DNA from: Garcia nutans
Lineage: Eukaryota > Streptophyta > Magnoliopsida > Malpighiales > Euphorbiaceae
NCBI GenBank assembly: GCA_947685225.1
Contig: CANTUV010000033.1
Location: 57,885,001-57,949,000, forward strand
Length of the DNA: 64,000 bases
Direction: 5' to 3'
A model generated the notes under the pieces. The model saw only the letters and a program-made list of their open reading frames with translations, was not told the origin of the DNA and ran no database searches. The position numbers were made by a program, and so were the translations under genes. Positions within the stretch are counted from its first letter, which is position 1. Every line of letters begins with the position of its first letter. Positions 25,713-39,328 of this stretch are shown here, in pieces.

Positions 25713-27646
25713 CTGCAAAATGATCAAGACCAGTTATACTTTTCAGCTCATAGCTTTTACTCCTTCCTACTGATGAAGATGTGAAAACTTCCAGTGAATA
25801 TCAAATGCAAATAAAGAATGTAATAACTTACTTGCATGAACTGGTGACAAGAGATGCTGATCTTTGATGGTCTGGAATACTTGATGAAAAAGTGAAGTAA
25901 TCAACAGCAAGAGATCATCATCTACTTTCAAATGCATTTAAAAGAAATTTGAAAGAAACATGAAAATATGATCTAGAAGAAAACAATACTTCTTTGTTTA
26001 CTCATGATCTCTAATAAAGTGCAGCTCAATTTCTTTGAGAACTAGATTGATGCAACAACAGAGAATTGAGAAAATATGTTAACTTGAAACCTAAACCTGA
26101 ACATAGTTCACCCAATTGGCACCTAAACACAATTAATCTAGAAAGAATGTTAATGGCGTTTTCCAGGACAACTATTTATTTCATGTAGGGTTTCAATATA
26201 TAATTTGTTACTTATTCCATATTGAATGAATTAACATTTATCATCTTCATGTTCTTTTCAAGATCACCTGACAAATTTATACATACTGTGATTTTAAACA
26301 AATTCATATTATATCACAAGTGCACAAAGTAATAATTCAACCACATTTCATGACTTTTCTTTGTATGCCATTATTATCCATTTGTTCTATTTACTGACTT
26401 AAATTGAGAATCCAATCCTATCAGTCAAAATCTTCAGATAACTAATCCCAACCCTAATTCACCCAGTTCTATTTAAAGATACTGACAGAGCATTAACAGG
26501 CACCCATAATAACTTTTCTTCAGACTTTCAAATTCACAGTAGATTTAACAAAGAGTTCTAGTAAAACCTGATATCAAGCTTAGATTTAAAATTATAAGCT
26601 TAGATTACAGAACAAAAGCTTAGATTTAAAATTACTCGTTTAACTTGTAAAAACTATAGCCACAATTCCAAACCCAACAACTATAATCTCAAATTACATG
26701 AAGTGTTTTAATTTTATAATTAAACCTCACAAACCCACATAAATTCCATCAACAATCTATAAGCTCAAATTCGGATTAAAAATTTAAATTTAAATATATA
26801 TATATATAATACATATTCTGAAATTAGGAACCAAAATAGCAATAAATTTGTCATCTTCAGTGACCTTTATGCAGCGATCAGAGAGCTTTCAAGATTCGAA
26901 GTTCCTCCAAGTGACGATATCAAAGAAACTTCCTTAAGTTTATCTATTATTATTTAAATGCAATATTACAGTTTTTTATTTTTAAAAATTTATGGAAGTA
27001 TTAATTTACTTAAATATTTATTTTTATTTTTTTAATTTATTTTTTTTCATTAATTAATAAATGCAATATTAAATTTTTTTAATAATATAGATATTTAGAT
27101 AAATTATAATAAAATTTTTATAAACTTTATAATAACTAATATTTTCTTAGTCTATGTATATTATTTTTACATAAAATTTAAAATGAAATAAAAAAAATAT
27201 TATTATTATTATTATTATTTTCTTGAAAGTAAATAAAATATAAAAATAACTATTGTATTAGAGGGGGATATATAAATTGTGGAAATTAGCCTCAATTTCT
27301 GGCTACGATTTTGGCATATTTTATTCATCTGAATTTATTTTTTCATAAATTAGCCAATTCTTTAATTAATTTCAGTCTTTAAATTGTGTTTGAATATCTT
27401 CTTTTAATATTAAAAATAAAAATCATAATACCATATTTATTTAGTTAGTCAATTAATATATATACATATATAGATATAGCAAACCGTGACGTCTCAATTT
27501 ACTAACGAGAAAAAACAAACAAACAAACAAACAAACAAAAACAAAAACGCGGTCGTTTGCTTCTTCTTCTGTCCTTCCTTGCGCTCGAAATAAGCTTACC
27601 AAACTAAACCAAACCAACGACTCCCTCCAATTTTCATCTGAGAAAA
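25713..27646. other. Intergenic DNA between ALG13 remnant and LUL gene
   Basis: Mostly featureless AT-rich sequence. It holds short repeats of aagcttagatttaaaatta at about 26577-26634, a (TAT)n run at about 27200-27220, and a (CAAA)n run at about 27518-27546 that probably lies in the leader of the next gene. A possible ALG13 first-exon remnant (minus strand, 26880-26940) is noted under the preceding entry. The antisense frame at 27453-27659 is not supported. Confidence 0.4.
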
Positions 27647-30600
27647 ATGGGCGCTTCATTGGCCAAACACAGGACCCGTCTCCACCGCCATCGCCATAAC
27701 CGCCTCAATGACGACAACCGCCATCAAAACCAACACCCATCTCTCCCTCCCACTGCACCCAGTGCTCTGAATCACCAAAGTCAAGTTCTTTCTTCTACTT
27801 CTATCAACCTCACCAATCACACAATCACCAATTCCGATTCTAATAACATCTTTACACACAACTATCCAATACCCAATAACCCAATACCTTCTTCTTCTTC
27901 TTCTTTGTCCAACAGGCCCAACGCCACTGTACTGCCACCAAGCAATGACTTTGCCGCCCCTGCATTTTACCTTCCTTCGGCATCTCCTCCTCCTTCCACT
28001 TCCTATAATTTCCATAATCATTCTATACCTCGTCCTGATTCTTTCGGTACTCCATCCAGTGGGTGGGTGCCGAATCGCTCTCCTTTTGTCGGTCCACCAC
28101 CACCGGTCAGTCCACCACCACCGCCCTATATTGACCACAACCAAGCTAAGAAGATCAAGAACGATATTAATGTGCATAAGGATAGTATAAGGCTTGTCGT
28201 TGATGAGAGTAATTTGGATTCTCATTTGGTTTCCTTTACATTTGATGCTCTTGTTGATGGCAGGTATGTAATTTGATTTGATTTGACTTGATTTAATTTT
28301 TTTCCCCATTATACCTTTCGTTTATTTTGAGTTGAATGAATTGAAATTGTTTGTTCTGTGAGATAAGTATCTTGACCAGGTTGGATTAATGGATTAAAGA
28401 TTGCTTTTCTTTTCATAATTCTGTATTTCTTTGTGGGTGTTTGTTATTTGTGATTGGATAGTTTGTGAAATCGTGTCATCCATTAGTAAGGGAAAATTTT
28501 TAAATCAGAGAATTGCTTCTGCTGCGAAGAATAGATATATTTTCTTCTAGAGATTTTCCTTGGTGGCATTTGAAAATTCTTCTGTCTTGAATCGATAGTT
28601 ACGTTGATTTGGAGGAAAGTCAAATTGGAACAATTCTCCAAACCATTTACATGAAAGTTCCTATTTACATTTGTGTACAAATGAATTTGACTTTTCTTAG
28701 TTGAAAAAAAAATGGATTAGTTGAATCATTTGAGTACTGAATTTTACTGTATCATGATAATGACTTCAAGAATTAGGTGTTGGGAGGAATTTTAGAATTG
28801 AGAAGTAGAGAGAGTTCGAAATGTTTAGAAGTGAACAAGTAAAATCAACAATCATTTTCAATGTTTAACATCCATCTATCAATAATTTTTGAATGAGTTT
28901 TGCTTATCAGAACATCTGAATTTTGAAGACTTGCAATGAAGCAGTTTACCAACTGAAGATTGATTTTCCTGGTTATATTGAAACATCATGCCTTTTTGAA
29001 TTGTTAACTGTAGACTGTGATAGTGTTCGGTACAGGTTCTGGATAGTGATGTTAACAATCTGGGTAACTCTTTAATTTATTCTTTACGGTAATACACACT
29101 TTGGAATGAAATTTCACTCTCTGATATATATATGACGCTTGCTAATTTTGAGGCTAACAGAATCGTTTTATTTCTTTAATATTCTTTTAAGGTTGAAAAA
29201 CTGTCACATAACATTGTTCATGACAAACTTACAAAAACCAATTTTCTTTTCCTACTCGCTCACTCTAATTTCCTTGTCACATGGTTTTTTAGAGTATGTT
29301 TTGAGGTAATTATAAATAAGATCTATTAAATGCTCAGGTGGTTTTTGGATTAGTAGACATTTTGAATGCTGGCCATGTTCAAGATATAGTATTCTGAAAG
29401 CACAGACCTACATGAAAGAATTTTCTTTATAATTTGCATGTGGCACCCTTTTAGTGATGCGTGCTAATCCAATAGGAATAATAGCAGTAGCATGGTGGTG
29501 GTAGTGCTTCTCTGTCCATTGCCATTGACTGTGCTCTGCTAATAGGGGCAACTGCGGTGGACACAGTTATTGTAGTGGACTTGTAGCAGCTGTTGGACTT
29601 GGATAGATGCAAGTGAGTTCAGCAGCTGTTATGTGATGAACATAGATATTGCCTATTAGTTGTCAGTTGTTGCTGCAGGGGCGGAACCACATGGGGGCAG
29701 GGGGGTCATTTGCCCCACTTGGTTCCAAAATATATATGCATATATGCATATATACGTTTTTATGTATTTATTTTTTAAAAGTTAATGTTTAAATATTAAT
29801 TACTTTAAAAATTTAAAATTAGTTTTTAATTTATTGTTTTGATAATTTTATTGAGTATTATAACTAATTTATAATTATTGTTTAATTTATAAGTTTTAGT
29901 TTATTATGTTGATTATTAGGTTATTATTTTGAAATTTGATTATGAATTAAAATTTGAAATTTTTATGATTAGGTAAATTATTTTAGAATTTGATTATGAT
30001 ATGAATTGAGAATTTAAGATTTTATGATTAGATTAATTATTTTGCAATTTAAATTTATAGTTTTGTGATTAGTTTAATTATTTTATAAAATATATTCTAT
30101 CATATAAATTTATTTAAAAATAATTAATTTAAATACTTTCTTTAAAATATCTAAAAAATATATAAATATTATTTAAAAAATAATATATATTGTATAATTT
30201 TACTTGTAATTTTTCAGTATAAAATTTAAATATTAAAACAAAAATAATAAAAATTCTAATATTTAATTATTTAATATGAAAATAAAATTGAATATAAATA
30301 TTAATGTTAATTGTTTGCATTAATTTTATTAATATGAAAATAAAATCGAATATAAATTTATCTATAATTTTTTTTGTTTATAAATTTTGCCCCCTCTTAC
30401 TTGAAGTTCTGGTTCTGCCACTGTGTGCAGGGTGGTGTTATCTTGGCTAAGTGGGTGCTGGTTGAGTCTGATGGTTGGAAGAGTTAGTGCTGCCTAGGTG
30501 GGACTTATTTTTCTAATTGATATGGATTGTGAATCCTGTTCTTCCTTTATAGGGTAGTAAAACTTTTGCTCATAGAGTTGTAGGATCTTGTAGACAGTGA

Positions 30601-32507
30601 GCCTTATGCAATGATAAGGTTGTTTTTCAATAACTAGAAGGATTGGTCATGGGTTTTCAGTCATGGAAGCAAACTCTTCCCAAAAGATCAAGGGGAGGTT
30701 TGCACACATTAAATAGTCGTAGCCTGATGGACAACGAATGCCCTTTTTAGTCATAGGATCAAAAAAGTGGTTTTGGATTTTGAGACCTCTCAAGCTTCCT
30801 TCCACTTCCCCTTGATGTTCACAAGCTTTATTTGATAGGGGATGTATGGGTGCTTTGATTACTTCTCAAAATTTATTTGACTGGGGGATTTTGATTACTA
30901 TGCACTAAAGAGTAAAAGGGGGTGCTTCTTTTCTTAGTTCTTTATGACTGAGAAATTGAGCTGTTTTATGACTTATATATATATATATATATAGTTTTTC
31001 TCGTGTCTTATGTCCCCTTTTATTTGTTACTACGAATCCAATGTGGGGCTAGTTATTCTCTGCATACAAGTAACAAGCTTTCCTTCGTTTAATACAGCAT
31101 CAACATATCTTACTTTGCCAAGGAAGAAGTGAACCGTACATTCATGCCATTGTACCCTGAAATCTACAAGCCAAGGAGAATTCCCTTCAAGAAAGGACTG
31201 GGCCAAAAATTCTGTCAGCCCTCAGGAACTGGCATTGACTTAGGCTTCTTTGAGTTGGACCACCTATCAAAGCCCACGCCAGAGGAAGACGTTTTCCCAC
31301 TTGTTATATGTGCAGAGGCGTGCTTGCCTTCTGTCTTTGCAGGAGTAGAGCCTGATGAGTCTCTGCCAACCATGTCTCCTAATGCACAGATTAGTCAAGC
31401 AGTCTTGCTCAAGAATAATGAGCACCATTTTCAAGTGAAAGTCGTTAGACAAATATTGTGGGTTGATGGTGTTCGCTATGAGCTACATGAGATTTATGGC
31501 CTTGGCAATTCCAATGAGTCAGATTTTGATGACAGGGAGACAGATGAAGAATGTGTCATTTGCATGACTGAGCCAAAGGATACAGCTGTTTTGCCTTGTC
31601 GACATATGGTAAGAATGCTGATCTTAAGCATAGTCATATTGTCATTCTCCTTTATGGAATTAAATATTTATTATTATACAATTAGTCTCCAAACAATGCA
31701 TGTTTGCTCTTGTTTTATTCAGTAAATGTGTGCTTCTTTTGATTGTCTGACATAAGAAACTGGATGCTTGCTTTTCTATCCAATCAGTGAAAAATCAACA
31801 TATCATATCAAAAGGTTGAATCTTAAATGACTTGGCTTAGAATTTGAAACCATAAAGGGCTTAAGTATGTTGCTTTGGATTAGCCCATTCCAAGTAGAAT
31901 TTAATTTATGCGTTAAGCTTAATTATAATGCTTAATTAGTCCATTTTAATTAGAACTTAATTTATGAGTTAAGCTTAATTATTATACAACTAGCAACTTT
32001 TTGGTGAAGATAGTGAACTTCAAGGAAATGTTATTGGAATATGACATTTTGGGGAGAAACAGATTCTCATAACAATCATCTCCATGAGTATATTTTCTTC
32101 ATATTAGACAAATGTAATTGAACAGTCACCTGCTTATAGATTTCCATTTACCATACCATTCATAAACTCTGCTTGTGTGCACATTTTCCATCACAAGTTA
32201 AAATGCTAAATATCTTGTTTACAGTGTTTGTGCAGTGAATGTGCAAAAGAATTGAGGCTGCAATCTAATAAGTGCCCCATATGTCGCCAACCCATCCAAG
32301 AACTAGTGGAGATCAAGATTAATAAAGGTAAAAGTTTTGGACCATTTTAATTTTAATTCATAGATAAATGATTGCTGAGATGACTGCCTTTTGATAAAAT
32401 CTATATTCAAGTTCACAAATAAGCAATTATTTCTATATTTTTCTCCATTTATAGATCATTCTGGTACGCTAGGGGAGCAGAATCCTTTCCTCAACAAGAA
32501 CTTTTGA
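27647..32507 (+). CDS. RING-type E3 ubiquitin ligase, LOG2-like (LUL) family
   Basis: Four exons (27647-28263, 31098-31608, 32225-32327, 32455-32507) join in one frame to give 427 residues. The N-terminus MGASLAKH has Gly at position 2, which fits the N-myristoylation expected for LOG2/LUL proteins. A His/Pro/Ser/Asn-rich disordered region (to about 165) follows, with PPPPVSPPPPP near 150. A conserved domain runs from DSIRLVVDESN through INISYFAKEE, PRRIPFKKGLGQKF and VRYELHEIYG (about 180-350). The C3HC4 RING starts ECVICMTEPKDTAVLPCRHM and continues CLCSECAKELR...CPICRQPI. LOG2 and relatives ubiquitinate membrane-associated partners and act in amino-acid export and stress responses; that role is from family knowledge. 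Intron 1 is 2.8 kb and carries a hAT-like element. A (CAAA)n tract precedes the start. All RING ligands are present. Confidence 0.92.
29676..30423. mobile_element. hAT-like non-autonomous DNA transposon (copy 1)
   Basis: The 748-bp element begins CAGGGGCGGAACCA and ends with TGGTTCTGCCACTG. The reverse complement of the end matches the start at 12 of 14 positions. Just inside the start lies ggggtcatttgcccc, and just before the end lies ttttgccccctcttac. The interior is AT-rich and non-coding, and is clearly related to the element at 48410-49377. CAGGGGCGG-type termini are common in plant hAT non-autonomous elements. A convincing 8-bp target duplication was not found for this copy. It sits in intron 1 of the LUL gene. 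Confidence 0.65.
31879..31985. repeat. Imperfect tandem duplication in LUL intron 2
   Basis: Two units of about 52 bp share the pattern TTAG(C/T)CCATT..AA.TAGAA.TTAATTTATG.GTTAAGCTTAATTA. They lie at about 31879-31932 and 31936-31985, inside the second intron of the LUL gene. The duplication looks old, with several substitutions between units. Confidence 0.6.
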
Positions 32508-35500
32508 AGCAAAGATTTATATTTGCTTGTACATGGTTGCCAAGAGAGAAGACACCGAATATAATTCTGAGATAAAACTTTTCTTTATACACAGCAGATT
32601 GATATACAAAATTTTTCTTTATACGCAGAAGGTTGATATAATTCTTTTCTTGGTCTGTCTTCAAACCTGATATAGAAAATTGTTCTATTGCAAAAAGAGA
32701 AGAGAATAATTCTCTTTTTCCTTTTCTACAGAGATTGTACATATACAAGAAAAACAGAAATATTAATGATAAGACATTATTGTATACAAAAACAGAGGTA
32801 ATATTTTGTGGAGATGTATAAATATTACAATATATTTGAAGTTTTTTAGAAAATTCAGTTATATTGTTAATATTTGTCTCCTCAAGACTGAAAATATTTA
32901 TTATAATACAATGATATGCTTTTGATTTTTTCGCTCAAAAAACAAAGTTAAAGCTCGGTGATCTATGAAAGTCATTTTCAGAAGTTACAAAGGAATAATT
33001 GCAATACAAGTAAATGAAATGAAGTGAAACTACTTTAGAATGTTTGCTGTGGCATAAAGAGGGAGACAAAAGTGAGGTCTCTGGTCTTAAATAGTGTCTG
33101 AAAGTGAAAGAGAATCAGCAATTTTACTTCTTTTTTCCTTAGAATTTTGAATCTTTGATGATCTTGTTTTTTACAAATCTAACTGTTGGCTTCGATTTTC
33201 ATGCCATCTTGGGATTGAGTCTATCACTTTCTCGTTCTTTGAAATGGGTCCATTCCATCAATTGCCTGCTTGCTTTCTATGCCTAAAGTTAAAGTCATCT
33301 TCAAAAATATCGTTTCTTTCCACTCAACATAGCATTTCAGATCGTTTATTTTTATTATTTTTCTCTTATTATGGATAATTTCTTAATCATTCTTAGTCTT
33401 AATTTATTGCCTATTGAGTTACTATCACCGAAATATAATCCAATACATATTTTTATGCAATAAACTCATGATTGATTATCCAATCATGAAGCAATCTAGC
33501 AGTGCATGTTTTTAGGCAATAAACCCATGATCCACTTTAGAATCATGAAGATCAAAGCTTGTTCTTAGTATTAGCTAGCGAGTGAGGAAAAAGTAAAAAA
33601 AAAAAAAGCTCTTGACTTGAAGGAGAGGTTCTCTTCTCTGCTCAGTGAAGAAGAGGTTTTGGGTTAGTACAACAAGTGGTTTGTCTTGTCAAATTAGAAA
33701 ACTCTGCTCAATAATGCCCAATCTTATCTGAGATAAATAAGAGATGAGAGAGGTCTCATTGACTGTCCAACATTAAAGTCCTTAAAGAAACCTGCAAATC
33801 ACTGAGTTTGCTGTCCCCTCTGTAATGTTGTCTGTTGGTGAAGAAAGAGAACCTAATTCAGCATTGAGATTGCCAAAATCTTCAGACTTCACACCCATTT
33901 CTGCCGATAGATCACTATCTAGCCTTCTTACTGTTACTTTTCTTTTTTGTTCCTTTTAATTGTACCACAACAATTCCATTATTACATTATAATAGCATAG
34001 ATTGAAAAATATCTTCAGCAGATGATACTCATTCATTTCTTTGCTCTTACTTTTTTTTTTCACATTATCAGTATATTTTATGATATTACATAATTTAAGA
34101 TATTAATATTTACAGGAAATTTCGCCCCTCATCAGTTTTTTTTTTTAATTTTTATATTTTTTATCAGATATTTGTTAATGAATTTTACAAAAATATATAA
34201 TAAACTTGTACAAATTATATGTGTATAATAAATTTATAAAATTTATCTATATTATACAAATATATGATAAATTTATAAATTAATAAAAAAATTAAAAAAT
34301 TAAAAAAATAATAATATTTTTATTTTTTCTTATGATTTTATAAAAAAAATCCTAATATTTATAGTATCTAACTTTATGAAATAAAAGTAATAGTTTAATA
34401 TTCATAAAAATGAAGGAAATAATAAAGTAATCAATTCCATCATTAAAATTATACTAATCATCTTATTTATGAGTAGTACAGGGAAATCAAAGTTGTCAAG
34501 TTGATTTTAAAAGCATAATTAATACCTGCATGTGCATTCTTCATTAGAAAAGAGATTAATTACAAAGTGACATTTAAGAATTTTTATCACAGTTGTATTA
34601 TTATTTTGGGCACATGATGAATTTGGCTGACCAACTCTGTAAATATATTTTATATTTATGAACTGCTCAATCCATGGCAAAAAAAAATATTTAATAAATA
34701 AATTTTTATAATGTATGATTTGCTTGAGATTTCTTCTACCATTCACCATCTGAACATCACCTACTTTTATTGCATATTAGTTTTATTTATTAAATATATA
34801 AATTTTTCTAAGATAAATAATTAATGGGTTATAAATTTTTTAGTTATATGATATAACTTTCAAAAATTAATTAAATAATTAATCTAAGAAGTGATTATAT
34901 ATATATATTGTCAAAAAATATTATATACATTATGTAATGTAGGGTTATTTTAATAGATCCATCTTTATTGTGATAAAAAAAAACCGTGATGTTTGAAAAT
35001 TAAACAGGCTATTATGATTATTGAATGAAGAAAAAAGTTTATAATAGGTGACGTTATTAAAAAAAACAATATGCAATAAATCAAAATTATTTTCTTTTAT
35101 ATTTATGAAATTATCTTATTATAACCAAAACAATTAATTATATTATCTTAGAAGTATTGAATAACAATAATAAAAAAAACCCTTTAATATGCATTAAATT
35201 ATTAAATTTATACAGTTTAATTTATATATGGATTCAAATAATCAAAGTAGGTGAGTACGATTTGATTTGTTGGTGTGGGCACTTTACTTTCACTAGCCAA
35301 CTCTCTGTAAACCCAAGAACCTTTTTTCCATTAACAAAAATATGTTGTCACATAAATAAATAAATTATATTATATGATATTAATTCGACCAATTATTCAA
35401 AACCCAATGAATAAAAGTTTGGTCAAAGAGTCAAAGATTGGGCTACAAAAGCCAATTTTATGACCTAACAACATCACTACCCATAAAGCAATTCGTATAT

Positions 35501-37042
35501 AAATTGTAGATATTATATAGTTGTAACATATTTCATTTCATTATATAATAAGGTTTTTCACTACCCATTCATACATCCTTTTTACATGACAAAGGGAACA
35601 TTTTTTGCAAGTGTTTAGGCTTTTCTTTTTTTTTTTTTTTTACTTCCAACAGTAAAACAATATCTTAAATTACATTAAACTCATTGTTTTATTTTGATTA
35701 AAAATAGATTATTTGATTATAGATTAAAAAAATAAAAAATAAATATAATTAATGAGTGAAATAAAAAATAAATAAATAAATAAATTTTGGCTTGTAAAAA
35801 AGTAGATGCAAACATAGAGAAAAATAATACTATAGTTCAACCACTTTTTGAATTCAATAATCAAGTGTTTTGTCTTTTTATAATAACAATGCTAAATTAG
35901 TTTTAGAAAATACCAAGTTGAGAGTGCCTAGATGAAATTACTTATTTGTTTGTTTCTGGCCCTACAACATGAAGGGTAATCTTGTCTTTTCAACAAAAAT
36001 GAAAATTTATTAAAAAATATCAAAAAAAATACCCTTTAAAAATAATTTTTTATTCGGTGCAGTAATAGACTTAAAATCAATTTACCTTTTTTTTTTAACT
36101 GAAAATCAATTCACTCTTTATACATTACTAAAAGAAAATTATAAACATTTTGAACTTTAACAATTTTATAATTTCATTATAATTATCTGTGTTTTGTAGA
36201 AATAGCTATAATTATGATCAATAGAATGATCCTCAAACTCAAATTCGTCTGCAGTCCAGTAATCTTTCTTCCATTATTGGAAGCCAAACTAAGCACTTAG
36301 CAACTTGATGCCTTGCTTCCTCTTCCTGTAGCCTTGCCCTTTCTGTAGAAAAAGACAAATGCTGCTCTACCCTCTTATTTTTTACCAAAAATTAACACAC
36401 TGTTGGGTTTTATTTACATAAATACTATTGTATAATTTTTTTACCATTATAGTTTTAAAATATCTTAAGAGCCTTGTACTTATTTGGGTACTTATTCTTT
36501 TCGAATGAAATTTCGGAAATTGCCAACAGAAATAGAGTATCAAAATGGTTCTATCCTTCAAAAAAAATTGTATCAACTGTTAAATTATACTTCGATATGC
36601 TACATAGTCTTTAGGTTAACAATACGGACATTCATTTAATCATATTTGTATTTCAAATTCTGTAGAAACTAAATTAACAAAAGAAAAAACAATTTTTTAC
36701 TGGAGAAACAGCAAATGAATGAACACAAACCAAAACTGTCATATTCTTTGGAAGTTAGGGAGCATTTGAAGTTTAGTGCTGTGCCCACTTCAAAATGATG
36801 GAATTAAGGGAGAAATGAGAACCCATGTGCCTATTTGTGTTTGGCCAAATCCTTTCAAAAATTAATAAGTAATAGTGCAATAAGGTCACCTTCATTATCA
36901 TATAGTAGTCTTCAACTCTATTATTACAATATTACATGAAAAATAATTTTTGTTTTTTATGTGATAATTAATTCAATTAGTAGCACTATATGCTCAGCTA
37001 TAATTTGCAAGTTAAAGCTGTCAAACACTTGGCCTTTGTTAT
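32508..37042. other. Intergenic DNA between LUL and HIPP genes
   Basis: About 4.5 kb with no supported gene. 32508-32760 is probably the LUL 3' untranslated region and holds a short duplicated motif (tctttatac then gcagattgatata / gcagaaggttgatata). 33560-33920 is less AT-rich than its surroundings and could be transcribed, but shows no coding frame. 34150-34290 is an AT-rich patch similar to 18455-18715. A T-run lies at about 35624-35641. The small frames at 34519, 35157 and 36382 lack any motif. Confidence 0.45.
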
Positions 37043-37048
37043 TATAAA
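37043..37048 (+). promoter_or_regulatory. Possible TATA box of the HIPP gene
   Basis: TATAAA lies about 380 bp before the start codon. It is followed by a CT-rich leader (including ctttctttctttc at about 37300-37320) typical of plant 5' untranslated regions. The call rests on sequence resemblance only. Confidence 0.33.
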
Positions 37049-37427
37049 GCCACTTCCAGCTAGCAACAAGCTAAGCTTAAAAATCTTTCCTTCATTATGA
37101 TACCTTGCCCCTTTTTCTGCAGCCGACCCCTCTCTCTCGAAATTCAAAAAAAGAAGAAGATTTTAAATTTAGTACTAGTAGAACAAAGTTAGCCAAAAAG
37201 ACAAGTGTTAAATTCCCACCACCAACCAACTTTAGTTCTCTCTCTATTTCTTGAAATCTTGTAGCACATTCTTCTTGTTTCAGCTTGGAAGCAACCCCCT
37301 CTTTCTTTCTTTCTTTTTTTTTTCCCCTCTTTTCTTCCAAAATCTTTTCTTTAACTCAAATTCTGTTTCCCCATTTATTTTTGGCTTTCAAAGTTTTTAT
37401 CTATCTTCAGTTCTCTGCTGTTAAAAT

Positions 37428-39328
37428 ATGAGTAAACAAGAATTAATGAAGATGCAGGTAACCCCTTTTAATTTCTTGGTCTTTGGCTTTAAAGAATATG
37501 TAGATATATGCATATTTGTTTCTTTCTTGTTGAGTTCTTGATTTTCTTTTTCTAATTTGGTTTTTTGTTTTCTGGGTTTTGCTTTTTGTAGCAGACTTGT
37601 GTTTTGAAAGTGAATATACAGTGTCACTGTGATGGCTGTAAGAAGAAGATAAAGAAACTTCTGCACAAAGTTGATGGTATGCCTTCTTACTAGTAATAGT
37701 TAATTCTTATAACAAGATTTTCCTTTTAATTATTATGCAAATTTGTTATTTTGTGTGGATTAAGTAAATATAACTGGGTATTCTGCTAACTTTCTATACC
37801 TGATCTTTGACAAAAAAAAAGTTTGGATTGATGTACTCTGCCTATTTGGTAAAAAGGAACATTAATTCTTTTATTTTTTGGGGGATTGGCTCTTCAAAAA
37901 CTTGTAGGCTGAGAGTACTGTTACGCATGGTGAGTTTCTGAATTTTGCTTGCGTTACTATTTGTTCTGGGCAGGAGTGTACAATACCACAATAAACGCAG
38001 AGCAAGGGAAGGTGACTGTAACAGGAAATGCTGACCCAGCAAAACTCATAAAGAAGCTTGAGAAGTCAGGGAAGCATGCTCAGCTATGGGGAGCACCTAA
38101 GGGCTTCGACAATTTCCAAAACCTTGTCAACAATCAATTCAAGAACATGAACATTGAGAATGGTAAAGGAGGTGGTGGCAAAGGAGGCCAACAAGGGCAA
38201 CAACACCACCAAAAGGGTGGAAAAGGAGGCCAACAAGGGCAACACCACCAAATTCAACAATTCAAAGGATCTAAGGATCTAAAGATGCCTCATAAAGACA
38301 ATAAATCTGTCAAATTCAACTTGCAGGATGATTATATTGATGCAAGTGATGATGATGGTGAGTTTGATGATGAGTTTGATGATGAAGATGATGAGGAGTT
38401 TGGTCATGGTCAGGGTCATCATTTGCCTAACAAAATGATGCCCGTGATGAGGGGTAATGGCCCTGGGCTAAATGGTCCTCATGGTCATGGTATGATTAAT
38501 ATGCCTATTACCGACGAAAAGGGCGGAGGAGGTGGCGGTGGTGGAGGAAAAGGGAATGGCAAGAAGGGTGGTGGTGATTTTGAGATACCTGTGGTAATTA
38601 AGGGCAAAGGAGGCAACAATGATGGCAAGAATGGCAAGGGAGGAAAGAAAGATGGTGGTAATGGAAAGACTGGTCATGGCAAAGGAGGGAGTAAAAAACA
38701 AGATGGTACAGATAAAAATAGTGGAAAAAGTGGTGGTATTGGGGCGTTCTTGAGTTTTGGTAGGAAAAGTAAAAATGGAAGAGATGGCAGCAGTACTGAT
38801 AAGAATAGCAGCAACAATAATGGTGGTTCAGCTGGGAACTATCATAGCAATGGGGCCAAGAAAGGTGGAGGCAAAAATGATGGGGTCCGTGATTCTAACA
38901 AAACTAAACAAGGGTACCATGACATTGATATTAGTGTTGGCAATGGTGGCCACCATGGTGGTGGTGGCCATGGTGCCAAAAATACGGGCCAGATTGGCCA
39001 AATGGGACCAATGCGCCCAGCAGGTAATTATGGTGGGATGGGTAATTTTCCAGCAGTGCAAGGACTGCCTGCAGCAATGAATGGTGGCGGATATTACCAA
39101 GGGCAAGGGATGATGGGTGGAGCTAACCCATACAATCAACAATACATGGCTATGATGATGAATCAACAAAGGCAAAATGGGAATGACATGTTTCAACCCA
39201 TGATGTATGCTCGGCCGCACCCGGCTGTCAACTACATGCCTCCGCCCCCTATGTCGTCGCACCCAATGGCTGATCCTTATACTCACTTCTTCAGTGATGA
39301 AAACACTAATAGTTGCAGTATAATGTGA
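37428..39328 (+). CDS. Heavy-metal-associated isoprenylated plant protein (HIPP)
   Basis: Three exons (37428-37457, 37592-37676, 37974-39328) give 489 residues. The start MSKQELMKMQ leads into an HMA domain, CVLKVNIQCHCDGCKKKIKK then LLHKVDGVYNTTI and GKVTVTGNADPAKLIKKLEK. The metal-binding CxxC is the C-D-G-C of this block. After KHAQLWGAPKGF comes a long low-complexity region: Gly/Lys/Gln/His-rich repeats (about 75-115), an acidic run of D/E/F (about 130-150), more Gly/Lys blocks, and a Gly/Met/Asn/Gln-rich part. The protein ends NSCSIM, a CaaX box for isoprenylation. HIPPs bind metals and tether to membranes by the prenyl group; HMA domains of this class also mediate protein contacts. Exon 2 has a tandem acceptor (tagcag) that allows one Gln more or less. 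The domain order and length suit the HIPP32-34-like class with long Gly-rich tails. Confidence 0.93.

Noticed and set aside
27656..28309. Long antisense open frame of 217 codons over LUL exon 1
   Set aside because: It mirrors the Pro/Ser/His-rich coding exon on the other strand, is highly basic, and has no domain. It is a shadow of the real gene.
38468..39286. Antisense and alternate-frame open stretches over the HIPP exon 3
   Set aside because: These are shadows caused by the repetitive Gly/Lys codons. The HMA domain and CaaX box fix the true frame.
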